Shown here piece by piece: positions 11,381 to 22,215 of a stretch of DNA of 64,000 bases. The stretch comes from Nemophila menziesii (lineage: Eukaryota; Streptophyta; Magnoliopsida; Boraginales; Hydrophyllaceae), in assembly GCA_029959085.1 (NCBI GenBank), contig JARWIR010000008.1, positions 1,550,001 through 1,614,000 on the forward strand, given 5' to 3'. The translations under genes were made by a program, and so were the position numbers. The notes beneath the pieces were generated by a model. The model was not told the DNA's origin and ran no database searches. It saw nothing but the letters and a program-made list of their open reading frames with translations. Every line of letters starts with the position of its first letter. Position 1 is the first letter of the stretch.

Positions 11381-12493
11381 ATGACTAAGAGAACAGAAAT
11401 ATTATCTAACAAGAGGGAGGTGAAGAAAAGCAAGGTATTGGGTTCAATTGAGAAGAAATCAAATAATAAAGGTTCTAGTTCTAAAGCAAAGGGTAAAAAC
11501 AATGTTGAAGATGGAGGTAAGCTAGCTATGTTTGATACTAATGGAAAAAGGCTTTACTTTTATTCAAAAGAGAAAACACAGCATCTTCCCTTCAAAGGTC
11601 TTACACCCATGGATAAAGAGCAAGCTTCTAAGGCCTTGAGAGCTTCTGCAGAAAAACAATTAAAGGAACTACCTTTTGCTTATGAGAAAGTATTCAAGGA
11701 AGAAGTTGGTACAAGAGAATATAAGAGATTCTTGGAGCTTGGTGAAAAATTGGGTTGGTCTACGTTCATGGTAAGACGTTCTGAATTATATCATGAGTTA
11801 GTTTTGGAATTCTATTTAGGCCTCTTTAGCCGAGATAGTAAAGGTTGTGTTCCAATTAGAGGAAAGTTAGTTCCTTTCACAGTTAATGAGATTAGAAACC
11901 ACTTCAAGTTTAAGAAAATAATTGGATATTGCAAGTATAGTGAAGCGGTTGCTAAATGAAATATCTTTGATGAGGAATTACTTTTTGAGCATGTTTTAGA
12001 CAAGGAGAAAGTGCAATCACATAAGGGAGAATTGAAGGCACCTTGGCCTTACAAATATCTTCAACCGGATGCGAGAGTTTGGCACAATTTCCTTATTCCT
12101 AATGTCTTTGGAAACACACAAACTTGGGACGTGACTAAGAAGAACGCTCTACTCTTGGATTATATTTTGAGAGGAGAAGAAGTGGATGTGGCACAGTTGA
12201 TCTATGAGGAGGTGATGCGATTTTCGGTCTCTCCTAAATCAGTTTTTTATGTTAAATTTCCTACTATGATCACGTGTCTTGTGCGAAAAGCGAATGTTAC
12301 ATTGGGTGAAGAAGAGAAACTCGAATTTAAGAAGAATGATATTGATAATGCTTGGATCATGGAAGTCTTGAGAAGAGCGAGTTCTACGCAAGTCTCAAAA
12401 GAAGAAAAGGAACAAAGTTGGCAAGAGAAGATGGAGGAGCGTTTAAACAATTTTGAAGCAGCTCAAACTTCCTTAGCCAATGATGTGGCATAA
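11381..12493 (+). pseudogene. Sense extra ORF downstream of pol (element G), one stop codon
   Basis: A frame of about 370 codons starts at ATG 11381 and is broken only by a TGA at 11957-11959. The N-terminus is basic and Lys/Ser-rich. The middle (LKELPFAYEKVFKEEVG, FYLGLFSRDSKG, VPFTVNEIRNHF) and the C-terminal part (WPYKYLQPDARVWHNFLIPNVF, NALLLDYILRGEEVDVAQLIYEEVM) resemble the 'putative plant transposon protein' domain common in plant genomes, recognised from memory and not searched. It ends in a predicted coiled coil. It occupies the env position, but I see no signal peptide or membrane segment. Shorter relics are in C (44619-45150), E (38030-38470) and D. Confidence 0.7.
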
Positions 12494-12675
12494 ATCAATG
12501 CTAATCAAGTGCAAATCATGAAACTCCTTGAGAAATTAACAAAATATCAAGCAAATCCTACCTTGGATGTCAATAATGTGAGGCAACAAGCCTCGAGAGT
12601 ATGTTCTCTTTCTTCGTTACCATTTCTGTTAATGCTTTTATCTGCTAATTTTAATTTCTTTTTCGAGACTTTTTC

Positions 12676-12720
12676 GAGTCGTGGGGACACGACTCATTTT
12701 TGAGTTGGAGGTGTGGGGAT
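12676..12720 (+). repeat. Conserved hairpin plus polypurine-like tract (element G)
   Basis: GAGTCGTGGGGACACGACTC (12676-12695) is an 8-bp stem with a GGGA loop. It is followed by TGAGTTGGAGGTGTGGGGA. A smaller hairpin (GAGGC...GCCTC) lies ~80 bp upstream, after the extra ORF. The same module is in C, D and E. Confidence 0.8.
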
Positions 12721-12962
12721 TCGTTGTCTCTCATCTCCATTTTTCTGTTTTTAGGAAGAAATTAAAATTTTTGATGCATGGGAATTAGATGTAGAGTGTG
12801 TTTAATAGCTTGAAAGCATAAGCTCAGTGAATTAATGATAGTAAGTAGTATGTTTATGAGCTATGTATTTTGTATGCTTTGAGTATTTGCAGGAAAACAC
12901 ACATTGATAGTAAAGAAAACATTAGTGAGCAATGCGATAGAAAGTATGTTCGATCTCAGGGA

Positions 12963-15446
12963 ACCCAAGGGGGATTCCTATCTCTCACATTTTTTTGCTG
13001 ACGATCTTATTTTATTTTCGGAAGTATCCGATCATGGTTTTGATGTTTTACAGGAGACGTTGAATATTTTTTGTAGGGATGCGGGACAAACCGTTAGCAA
13101 GGACAAATCATTGATTTATTTTTCTCAGGATGTGAATGAGCCTCAAGTATCACGGGTAGAAGTTGATTTCAAAGAAGTGAAGGTTTGGGGAAATATTTGG
13201 GGGTCCCTATTCTATCTGGGAGAAGGCCGAGGGGCTTCTACGGGGAGTTCATTAATGGCTTGAGGGGTAAGCTCGCAAAATGGAAGGGTAACACTTTATC
13301 ATTGGGTGGACGTATAACATTGGCTCATTCGGTCTTAAATGCGGCGCCTATGTACATTATGCAAGTGGAAAAGCTACCTATATACGTTTGTGAGGAGATT
13401 GATAAAATAAGAAGAGATTTCGTTTGGGGAAGCACGGAAGAGCAGAAACATATTGATTGGATTGCATGGAAAGACATATGCAAACCAAAAAGTGTGGGTG
13501 GGCTTGGTTTTCGACTAGAGCTTTGTTGGGAAAATTGGGATATGAATAGAGCTTTGTTGGGAAAATTGGGATGGAAAGTCATTCATGATGACACTACCTT
13601 GTGGGCGATAGTTATGAAGCAAAAGTATTTTAAGGTTAGTTGTCTTCACTATGTATCCAAGCCTAATGATTCGAGAATTAGTAGAGCCATTGTGGAAGGT
13701 ATTGTCGTTGTTAGACGGGGATCCTTATGGCTTCTACATGATGGTAAGTGCGTCCTTTTTTGGCTTGATGTGTGGGTTGGTGATTGCCCATTAATTGGAT
13801 GTGCTATTGGGTTAGTTGAGGAGGAAGAGAGGTTCAAAAATGTGGAGGAGTATATGTTGAGGGATGGCTCATGGTATTGGAATAAATTCCAGCATTTGCT
13901 ACCGGTTTCTAAGCTTATGGAGATTACGGGGATAGCCTTGCTTAGAGAGGATAGAGATCGGGATCAATTATCGTGGCTAAAGGATGTTCATGGGACTTAT
14001 ACGGTGAAATCAGCCTCATGGGATGTCGAGTCTAATAATGGGATTCTTGGTGTTTATTAGACTAAAGTGTGGAAGTTAAAGTGTTCCCAACGTATAAGAG
14101 TTCTCGTGTGGAGAGCGGTGCAAAATCGAATCGCGACAAGAGGAAATTTGAATCGAAGAGGGATGGATCTTTCAAGCCTGTGCCCGCTTTGTGGAGATGT
14201 AGAAGAGTCTGCTATTCATATCTTTCGGGATTGCTCTATCATACGGGATGCATGGAATGAGATTATAAGGGAAGTATTATGTCACAAGGATATTACTGTT
14301 AGTTCTGATATTGAGTATATATTCAGTAGTGCTATTGATAGTGTGATTTTTGCAGGGACTTGGCGTGAAATTTCTGGAAATTCTGCAGCGCCAATTACTG
14401 GACAGTGGGGAAGGGACGGCAGCGGCCACTTGGAGCAGCCTGATCGTGATTTCCTGCAGCAGTCAGGCCCTCGGAATTCAGTGAGCAGCGGTCCAGCATT
14501 TCTGCATCAAAGTGATTCTCGGAATCCAGGGAGGAGCAGCTCGGTCAGTAGGCATCAGCAGATTATGGGGGATGCGGGTTCTTCGCACTCGGCAGCAGCT
14601 CGGACAGATTTTCCAGGTTCATCAATTCCAGGAGCTTCAGAGTTAGTATCAAATTCAGCGGCTATATCTTGGTGGAATAAAAACATATCGAGCAAGAGTT
14701 TATTCGTGGGTGTGTCATGGAATGTATTCTTTGGGTCTTTGATAGATACTATTTGGAAAGAACAGAATAACGTGGTTTTCAACGGAGGAGATTTCTCTAC
14801 AGCTAAAGTACTCATTACTAAGGCAAAGTTTGTGGCGAATAATTTCATGAGAGTGTGGGGACAAGTACGGGGTAGTGCTATTATAACGAAAAGATCACAA
14901 ACCCTCATTGGGTGGACAAAACCAGCTAGAGGGGTGAAGTTAAACACTGATGGTAGTTGTGATAAGTGGCGGGGAGTTGGAGGAGGGGGTGGAGTCATTC
15001 GCGATATAGAAGGAAATTGGGTATGTGGTTTCTCTTTGCGGGCTAACTATGATATACCTGTTATCTTGGAGCTTATTGCGCTAAGTGAGGGGCTAGCCAT
15101 GCTGGAGGACTTAGGTTTGAAAGAGGTGGAGGTGGAAACTGATTCTTGGGAAACCATAGAGGTCATCAGGATAGTAGAGACAGGTAGAGGGCCTGCGGCG
15201 GTCTGGATTCAGCGAATCCGTGATTGTCTTGCAAGAAATACATCTTTTGAGTTGAAGGACATCTTTAGGGAAGCAAATGTGTGTGCTGATTGGCTTTCAA
15301 AGAAAGGGGTGTCGCAAGATCACCATTTTCAGCGGCATAACGACCCCCTCGATGGATTATGGGGCAAACTTATGCGCGATCGGATTGGTTGGAAGACACC
15401 ACGTCTTGTGTTCAATCCGGGTTTAATTGATGAAGTATTAGAATAA
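12963..15446 (+). pseudogene. LINE ORF2: RT C-terminus, zinc finger, RNase H (broken)
   Basis: The first part (to ~13260) carries the RT motif HFFADDLILFSE. A frameshift near 13190-13260 leads to YLGVPILSGR and the typical KLAKWKGNTLSLGGRITL region. A TAG at 14058-14060 interrupts the frame. It then continues through a zf-RVT-like segment (LKCSQRIRVLVWRAVQNRI, CPLCGDVEESAIHIFRDC) and an RNase H with its acidic residues in place (LNTDGS, ELIALSEGL, ETDS, REANVCAD). Two oddities are an internal 27-bp repeat coding for a duplicated RALLGKLGW segment near 13520-13570, and a ~300-bp GC-rich in-frame insert (14375-14670) rich in Ser, Gly and Gln between zinc finger and RNase H. Confidence 0.88.
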
Positions 15447-15508
15447 GATTTTTGTGCTTAATTCCGATCCTTTTCTAGGATCTCCAATGTAATCAAAAAA
15501 AATATTTT
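12963..15508 (+). mobile_element. 5'-truncated L1-clade LINE
   Basis: It starts inside the reverse transcriptase (FADD box at ~12990) and ends in an A-rich tail near 15490-15508. Homology to element C stops at about 12962, so the LINE seems to have inserted in G. The downstream part of G is not found after the tail, so a later deletion is likely. No clear target duplication was seen. Confidence 0.82.
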
Positions 15509-16596
15509 TTTTATTATAGAACTATGTATGACCCATGTTTGAAGCCACTTGAAAAAATATGTGATTAAAAAATAAAATTATAGTGTAAACTCATATATCT
15601 CTTGACTATTAAATCTGATTGTACGGATTATATTGTATTTATTTTATAAAATTGGTTAAATAAATTGACATTAATATCTGAGCGAGTTTCTCTCATCTAG
15701 GGATAAGTTGATAGAGATACTAATTGTATTTTCGTCGTTTTTTGTAGTTGCGGTTTCCGTAGTTTTAATATATAATATTTCCAACAAAAAAATCATCTCC
15801 TACAAAAAAAATAATATTAAAAGCATAAACTTCTAGTCTAAATTATAAAATTATATAATTTTATAATTATTATAAATTGATTTATAGTGGTATCGAATGG
15901 ATTCCAACGTGGCATTAATTTAAAAAGAAAATGAACCTTTCTCCTTTTGGTTCATTGTTAGCATATGATTTGCATATAAACATCAACTTTTGCACGGTTT
16001 GGACACAAATGAACTATATTCAAATAAAGTGATATCAATTTTTTTTATCAAATCATATAAAATATTATGATAATTAAAAGAAATCACTAACGTTCACCAA
16101 AAGAAGCAAAAAAACATTAAAACCCCTACTGCCCCTAAGTATCAAATTCTAAGGTCAATCTGAGAATAAAAATGCATTGCACATAAACTTCTTACTCATC
16201 ATATACTTGCAAAAAGAAGTAACTTGTGGTTGGTAATAGTTGTAGATGTTACGTAATTGTAAATTTTACATTATGTTAAAATCAAATATTTCTGCATTTC
16301 GAAAGTAGAAACTTCCCAAGTCTGAAACCTACTGACTCAAAACATGCTCATCCATCCATACGGGTCAAGCTCGCCCTTTCGACTCACCCAAATCGCTCCT
16401 CCACTCATGTTACTTTAATACCCTCTATTTCCTTGTTGTGGTAAGAGCTCATGGTTCGAGTAAATCTCTTTAATCATTAGTATCTCTTTAAAAGTGAAAT
16501 CCAAATATAATATTAAAGCTTAAATAGAATAACAATATACATTCATGACTTAATACTTTCATATAAATTATCAAACTCCTACTTGATTTGTGAAAG

Positions 16597-16598
<2 letters not shown>
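15509..16598. other. AT-rich intergenic DNA
   Basis: No reading frame, RNA gene or clear repeat structure was recognised. Homopolymer A and T runs are frequent. Confidence 0.6.

Positions 16599-16643
<45 letters not shown>
16599..16643. repeat. (AT)n microsatellite
   Basis: An uninterrupted run of about 22 AT units. Confidence 0.98.
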
Positions 16644-16646
<3 letters not shown>

Positions 16647-16703
16647 GTGGGCTCAGATCAAGTAACATTATTTTATCCATTTTGATATAGGATAGTCCAA
16701 CTA

Positions 16704-17078
16704 CTGCACAAAAAATATTTGATCTGAAAAGAAAAACGGGTTTGAATATACTAAATATTGAAGTATTATACCACATGAAAGATTGCAATGGGATGAACTA
16801 ATTCACAACAATTGAGTTAGTAAACACTTAGACAAAATCAATAAAATTCATTGGTTGGAAAAGTTGTTAACACCTCGGTGACAAAATTGCTAAATACTAT
16901 AATCTTTATGCAATAAAAATCCTAATGCACAAAAGATATTTGATTCTAAAATAACAATCGGTTTAGATATACTAAATATTGAGGTTTATTACCACATGAA
17001 AGCTTGTAGTGGATTTCACTTATTCACAACAATTGAGTCAATTACTCGCTTACAAAATATTAATAAAGTTCTTCATAA
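16704..17078. repeat. Diverged tandem duplication, period ~221 bp
   Basis: Two ~153-bp copies (16704-16856 and 16926-17078) share GATATACTAAATATTGA-like, TACCACATGAAAG and TTCACAACAATTGAGT words in the same order. The divergence suggests an old duplication. It lies just downstream of the BPA1-like pseudogene. Confidence 0.8.
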
Positions 17079-17099
17079 TCGAAGAACCTACATCACTAA

Positions 17100-17780
17100 C
17101 TTAAGGTTCAGCAGCTGCAAAAGCTGATTTAGCTTTCTCCGATACTTGAAACTTTCGATCTACTTCCTTCATTTTTTCATTCACAATCGAGGTCCCTATA
17201 CTTATTATTTTGGTCAAACCAGTCGTTTTCACACTTTTTGTTGAAGTCAATTGATGCTTTTCATCGAGAGATTTTGAATCGTTAATCACATATTTTCACA
17301 AAACAGATTCTTTCGATAGCATACTACTTACTTAATCCTCGGCTTCCCAAAAAATCCATCGCTGCACCACCAGGTCCACCACCGATGGTGGTGTTTTCCG
17401 TTGGAGGAGGAGGATTAGTAAGGGGAAGCGGGTAACCTGGATCGAGAACAATGTTGACGTACATATAAACTATTGTTGCACTCGGTCTAATAAAGCTATT
17501 ACAAATCACTCCTGGAGTATACATAAATTTAATTCATGACCCTTGTGGCTTCTCAATATTAAGAATTAAGTTTTCTGAGAGAAGAACTGCAGTTTCGGCA
17601 CCTTGTGAATCCTTGAAAGTAACCAAGGAAATTTAAATTTGTTCAGTATAACAAAAAAATAATTAAGATAATTTAATCATTATAGTAAAACTCTAAGATA
17701 ATTATGTTTCTATATACAGTTTACTGTATTACAAAACTAACCTCTTCATCTCAACATATTCAATGTAACCTAAAAAGGAA
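17100..17780 (-). pseudogene. RRM protein pseudogene resembling BPA1 (binding partner of ACD11)
   Basis: On the minus strand, pieces in the right order match the plant BPA1-like RRM family: GYIEYVEM (~17755), VTFKDSQGAETAVLLS (~17580-17630), ATIVYMYVNIVLDPGYPLP (~17430-17500), a Gly/Pro segment, then SKSLDEKHQLTSTKS (~17240-17280) and NEKMKEVDRKFQVSEKAKSAFAAAE (~17105-17190). Splice-like GT and AG dinucleotides survive between pieces, so it is a genomic copy and not a retro-copy. Stops and frame changes break it, and the N-terminal RRM start and C-terminus are missing. Family members bind the sphingolipid transfer protein ACD11. The identity is from recognition of the sequence, not a search. 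Confidence 0.75.
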
Positions 17781-17787
17781 AATAATA

Positions 17788-17936
17788 GTGTTGTATTATC
17801 CATGTGTTTACATTTTACTTTAATAGTATTGTTTTATCTATGTGTTTACATTTTAATTTAAAAGATCCATTGACAAGCTCCATTGTTCCATTGCTATAAT
17901 AGTGTTGTTTTATCTATGTGTTTACATTTTACTTTG
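17788..17936. repeat. Three copies of a ~35-bp unit
   Basis: TAGTGTTGTTTTATCTATGT followed by GTTTACATTTTA recurs at about 17788, 17820 and 17897. The spacing is uneven. It lies upstream (minus-strand sense) of the last visible exon of the BPA1-like pseudogene. Confidence 0.8.
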
Positions 17937-19172
17937 CGGGAACTCTATTATTTTTTAATACAACATCAAGTTTCCCATATGTTACTATTATAAGTCATGT
18001 TCGTAAGATAATATACGTAATATAACAATTAAAATAAAGTTAAAAATTAAGTGTATAACTAAGAAAATGGGAGAAGGTTTTCGAGCTCTTCATTAATATT
18101 CATGAAGAAATCGAACACTGACAGAGTAAGGATGATCCGACAACTAAAAAATCTACACTTTGAAAAAAAAAAGTCAAACACGTCGATCATATATCAATTA
18201 AAAGTCAACACCAATAAATGCATATGAAATAGATGTAACTCTATGTAATGTTAAGATTCTTATTCTGATTCTGAGGTTTGAAAATCAATCCCTAATAGCT
18301 TCAAATAATTAATAATTGTAGCAATCATATTCGATAATCCCGGTAAGGGAAACATATATACTAAACATTAAAGAATCTATATTTCTTTTACGTGAACATA
18401 TCTAATTTTAGTAGAACTACATGGCTTAAATTTCATAAAATCAGCATTTTGTAAAATATAATATTTTTAGCGGAACTCACATAGCCTTTGGATTGGAAAT
18501 GTCCATAGATTCCTTTGTGTGTGGTTGTAATTTCACATAAGTGCCTTTTGAATAGTGATTTTTTCACTCGCAAAAAATCTTCTTCATGTAGCAACAAATT
18601 CTCCACTATTTGCAAAATTACATACTCCAAAATCACAAAAATATTAAGCAAAAGGAGATACAAAGGAATCCGAGTCTTTAACACAACAATTACATAAAAT
18701 AAAATGGCATTTTTTGTTAGCAATTCAAAATCCAATTTCTCCGTTTCTTCAAAAGATCCGATATTTTGTAGATTTTTTTTGGGTTTATCTGATTCCATGA
18801 ATGAAATCTAAGGAAATAATATTTACAAAATCTAAACTTTAGTGTAGTTACTCTCACACACTGTATTCTGATTATAGGGATATTTTATAAATTATGTTTA
18901 TTTAACAAATAAAGTATAGGTTCTTGGTAAGAGTAAAGTTATGAGGATAAAAAGCTAATCGTGAATGTTTATGATTTTTTTTCCACTTGAGACGGTTATG
19001 TATAATATATTAGTGAAGATGGGTAAGAGATTTATGGAAAAAGATTGATATCATTAAAAACAGAGAGATGGAGGGTAGTGAGATATTAAAGAAAGTGCGA
19101 CCAAAAAAATATTAAAAGGTTGGGAAAGAAAAGAGATAATTAATGGAAGGAGATTTGAATAGTGAGTAATTA
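17937..19172. other. AT-rich intergenic DNA
   Basis: No supported gene. A 121-codon minus-strand frame at 18433-18798 has no recognisable domain and a composition like the surrounding DNA. Confidence 0.55.
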
Positions 19173-19383
19173 GGGCCTATTTGGAAGTACTTATTTAAAA
19201 GTAAATAGAATTTTTAAAATTAAATTTGAAATTTGAAAAAATTATTAAAAATATTTTTAAAATCTAAAATCACTTTAAGTGTTTTTGTTAAAAAGAACAT
19301 ATTTGGTACTCCTCATAAAAATGTTTTTCAGAGTTTAAAACACTTTTAAGTGTTTTTCCAAAAAAGCACGTCTAAACAAGCAG
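19173..19383. mobile_element. Tourist-like MITE (211 bp)
   Basis: The ends GGGCCTATTTGGAAGTACTT and, reversed, CTGCTTGTTTAGACGTGCTT form an imperfect terminal inverted repeat, flanked by TTA on both sides (19170-19172 and 19384-19386). A 3-bp TTA duplication is typical of PIF/Harbinger elements. Confidence 0.65.
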
Positions 19384-19476
19384 TTAAGGACGTTGATGGT
19401 AGTATAGTGACATGGAGTGAATTAAAGAATATTCTTTTACCAAAGAATGAAGACGTATAAAACACATTAAAAGTAG

Positions 19477-19756
19477 AGTAATGATATTTGTCACCCTTTT
19501 ATCACCTTTTAGGTGTATGCCTACATGTACCAATGAATTAATTTCTCTATCCTATTTAATTTTTCTCGAGTAATGATATATGTCACCCCTTTTCATGTCA
19601 CCCTTTTATCACCTTTCTATATAGATGTTTTGATTTCCTTGAATAGAAGATAGAGAAAAATTAAATAGGTTAGAGAAATCAATTTATTGGTACATATAGG
19701 CATACACCTATGAAGTAATAAAAGAGTGATAAAAAAGGATGACAAGTATCGTTACT
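19477..19756. mobile_element. MITE with AGTAATGATA termini
   Basis: Arms of ~95 bp start AGTAATGATATTTGTCACCC on the left and, reversed, AGTAACGATACTTGTCATCC on the right, and share GGTGTATGCCTA. A second left terminus (AGTAATGATATATGTCACCC) lies in the loop at 19569, so a fragment of another copy is nested inside. A related element with the same terminus is at 61445-61623. Confidence 0.75.
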
Positions 19757-19837
19757 TAAAAGATTTGGATCATGAAATATTTTTTTGTTTTCTAACATAG
19801 GTAAGATTACGAATAATATAAAATTATAAGTTGTTAA

Positions 19838-19846
19838 TTCTCTTTA
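19838..19846. repeat. 9-bp target site duplication, left copy
   Basis: TTCTCTTTA here and at 22207-22215 flank the Pack-MULE exactly. Confidence 0.9.
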
Positions 19847-22206
19847 GAGTAAATAACACTTTTGCCCCCTGAGTTTATACGCGATTGACAGGTTGCCCCC
19901 TAAGTCTTAAAATGCGCCTCGTTGCCCCTTAAGATTTAATTTTGTGACCCGTTACCCCCTGAGTGCGTTTTCCGTCCATTTTCTCCGTTAAATATGACGT
20001 GGCAATTCCATGTCATATTTTTTCTTTTTTTTTAATCATAAGCTTAATTAATTATTTAACTAAAGGGTAAAAGAGGTTTTTAATAATTGTTTGAATATTA
20101 TTAATAAAAATAATAAAACAAAATACCCCCACCCCCCCCCCCTAACCCCCCATTCCCCTCCTTCGTCTTCCCCATCTTCTTCTTCTTCCCCGCTTCTGTT
20201 TCTTCCATTTAAAAAAAAAATCATCTTCATTACAAATCAGATCTCCATTATCGAAGAACCTAGACCACAAGTTCCAACACATGAAGAGTGATTACATCGA
20301 AAACTCATTACTTGTTAGCAAGAGAAGGATTTCGGATTTTTTTCTGGGATTGTTTATACATTATTTTTAGGCAATGGTAGTTTTTGTTATTTCCAATCTT
20401 TACATGTATACAAGTTAGCCCAATTGATGTTGTAACTTCTTGGAACAAAAAAATAAAAGATGTTGTAACTTCATCATCCACTTAATCAAAAATTAATTAA
20501 TAATGAAGTTTAAAGATAATGTTATATTATATAAATAGAGACTATGCTATAAGCCTATAATAATGGCTATGATCTTTACCGTTAGTTGTGGTATTTAATT
20601 TTTAAGAATAAAGTAATTAAATTATGGGTGGAGCTTAGCTGTGAAGTGATAAATGATAATATATGATGATGGTGAAGTTTGTTAAATTTCATTGATGACA
20701 TGAGCTCATTTTTAGTAAAAAAATTTGTATATGATGATGAGTAAATGAATTTAAAGTGTTAGAAAAAGCAAGTGGCCCATCTGATAGAGTATGAAGATTT
20801 TAGACTGAAACAAAGGTAGCTGGAAGACACATAAGTTTACAACTTGTCAATTATTTTGCAGGTTGTCTTCCAGCATATTCACAGTTCATGTTGTGCCACT
20901 GATCTTATTGTTCCCTTTGCTTTTGAACGTCGTAGTTTACTGCAAGACCATCAAACGCGATGGTAATGCCTTCTCGATCCGATTAACTTAGTAATCGAGT
21001 AGTTAATTTTTTTTCAGTAGAGTAGAGAACTAGTTATGCTTCTGATTTGAATCGAAGCTTATACTAAACTAGTTTGCGAGCTTCTTATTGTATTAATTTT
21101 CTGCATGATTAGAATTGTTAATGGCGTTGTAAAGTAAGGGTCTCTAGCTTTCAATTAGGCATTCCTTTGATTGCATAGTATTCTTATAGCTGAATCTTTC
21201 GAACAAAAAAAATAGCTGAATCTGAGTTTTGATTAATCTTTCAGTGAAAGCTTTGAATGAAATAAAAGCATCTCTTGGATGGAGAGTAGTATATGCATGG
21301 GTAGGAGATGATCCATGTGGAGATGGATATTACCCCCTTGGTCTGGTGTAACTTGCTCTATTGTTGGTGATTAGAGTAGTTACTGAACTATAAGTTTTTA
21401 CTTTCTTAACCTTTTTACATACCCATTTAAACACTTCTGTTAATTTTTCTTTCAGAGAGGTTTATGATGTATCTATTGTAGGCCCTTTTCCTAGTGCTGT
21501 AACAAATCTCTTGGATCTTACTCGCCTGTATGATTTTATTATTTACTTAAAAATTCATTTCTTCCTTTTAACATTCTTAAATTACACCTTTTAACATTCT
21601 TAAATTACAGGGACTTGCATAATAACAAGCTAGCAGGACCCATACCTCCTCAAATTGAGCGTTTAAAGCGTCTAAAAATACTGTATAAACAATTCCAGAA
21701 AAAAAAAATCCTAAATCCTTCTCTTGCTAACAAGTAATGAGTTTTCGATGTAATCACTCTTCATGTGTTGGAACTTGTGGTCTAGGTTCTTCGATAATGG
21801 AGATCTGATTTGTAATGAAGATGATTTTTTTTTATGGAAGAAACAGAAGCGGTGAAGAAGAAAAAGATGGGGAAGACGAAGGAGGGGAAGGGGGGTTGGG
21901 GGGGGGGGGGGGGTAGGGGGGTGGGGGTATTTTGTTTTATTATTTTTATTAATAATATTCAAACAATTATTAAAAACCTCTTTTGCCCTTCAGTTAAATA
22001 ATTAATTAAGCTTAGGATTAAAAAAAAAGAAAAAATATGACATGGAATTGCCACGTCATATTTAACGGAGAAAATGGACGGAAAACGCACTCAGGGGGTA
22101 ACGGGTCACAAAATTAAATCTTAGGGGGCAACGAGGCGCATTTTAAGACTTAGGGGGCAACCTGTCAATCGCGTATAAACCCAGGGAGCAAAAGTGTTAT
22201 TTACTC
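19847..22206. mobile_element. Pack-MULE: Mutator-like element carrying an LRR gene fragment
   Basis: Terminal inverted repeats of about 525 bp (19847-20370 and 21672-22206) begin GAGTAAATAACACTTTTGCC and are flanked by a perfect 9-bp duplication. Both length classes are diagnostic of Mutator-like elements. The 1.3-kb interior has no transposase but holds a captured host gene fragment (20880-21680). The arms contain long C or G runs and are nearly identical, suggesting recent or homogenised repeats. Confidence 0.92.
20880..21680 (+). pseudogene. Captured LRR-protein gene fragment with introns
   Basis: Four exon-like pieces encode, in order, a hydrophobic segment ending VVYCKTIKRD (~20887-20961), VKALNEIKASLGWRVVYAWVGDDPCGDG (~21243-21330), EVYDVSIVGPFPSAVTNLLDLTRL (~21456-21527) and DLHNNKLAGPIPPQIERLKRLKIL (~21611-21680). 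They match a conserved plant leucine-rich-repeat protein with an LRR N-terminal cap (the DDPCGDG motif). Introns with GT and AG ends are retained and join in frame. A one-base shift and a stop near 21345-21375 disrupt the second piece. The final exon runs into the right inverted repeat. I do not assign a gene symbol. Confidence 0.85.
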
Positions 22207-22215
22207 TTCTCTTTA
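22207..22215. repeat. 9-bp target site duplication, right copy
   Basis: TTCTCTTTA, identical to the left copy at 19838-19846. Confidence 0.9.

Larger units (their letters stand above)
9153..12962 (+). mobile_element. Non-autonomous Ty3/gypsy derivative G, internal part
   Basis: This plus-strand internal region has no LTR in view: its 5' side is cut by element B and its 3' side is lost at the LINE boundary. In order it holds a gag-like acidic segment, protease fused to an integrase tail (9616-10470), paired palindromes (10700-10945), a leader, a sense extra ORF (11381-12493), a conserved hairpin and a polypurine-like tract. RT, RNase H and the integrase core are absent. Sequence similar to element C runs to about 12962, after which LINE sequence starts. 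Confidence 0.8.

Noticed and set aside
12011..12493. Separate gene starting at 12011
   Set aside because: It is in the same frame as 11381-11959 and homologous text continues across the TGA, so it is one broken ORF.
18433..18798. 121-codon minus-strand frame
   Set aside because: No recognisable domain, AT-driven composition (Leu, Ile, Phe, Lys) and no promoter or splice context; likely chance.
20091..20291. Pro/Ser-rich frame in the Pack-MULE arm
   Set aside because: Produced by poly-C and TCTTCC runs of the inverted repeat; the mirror frame exists in the other arm.
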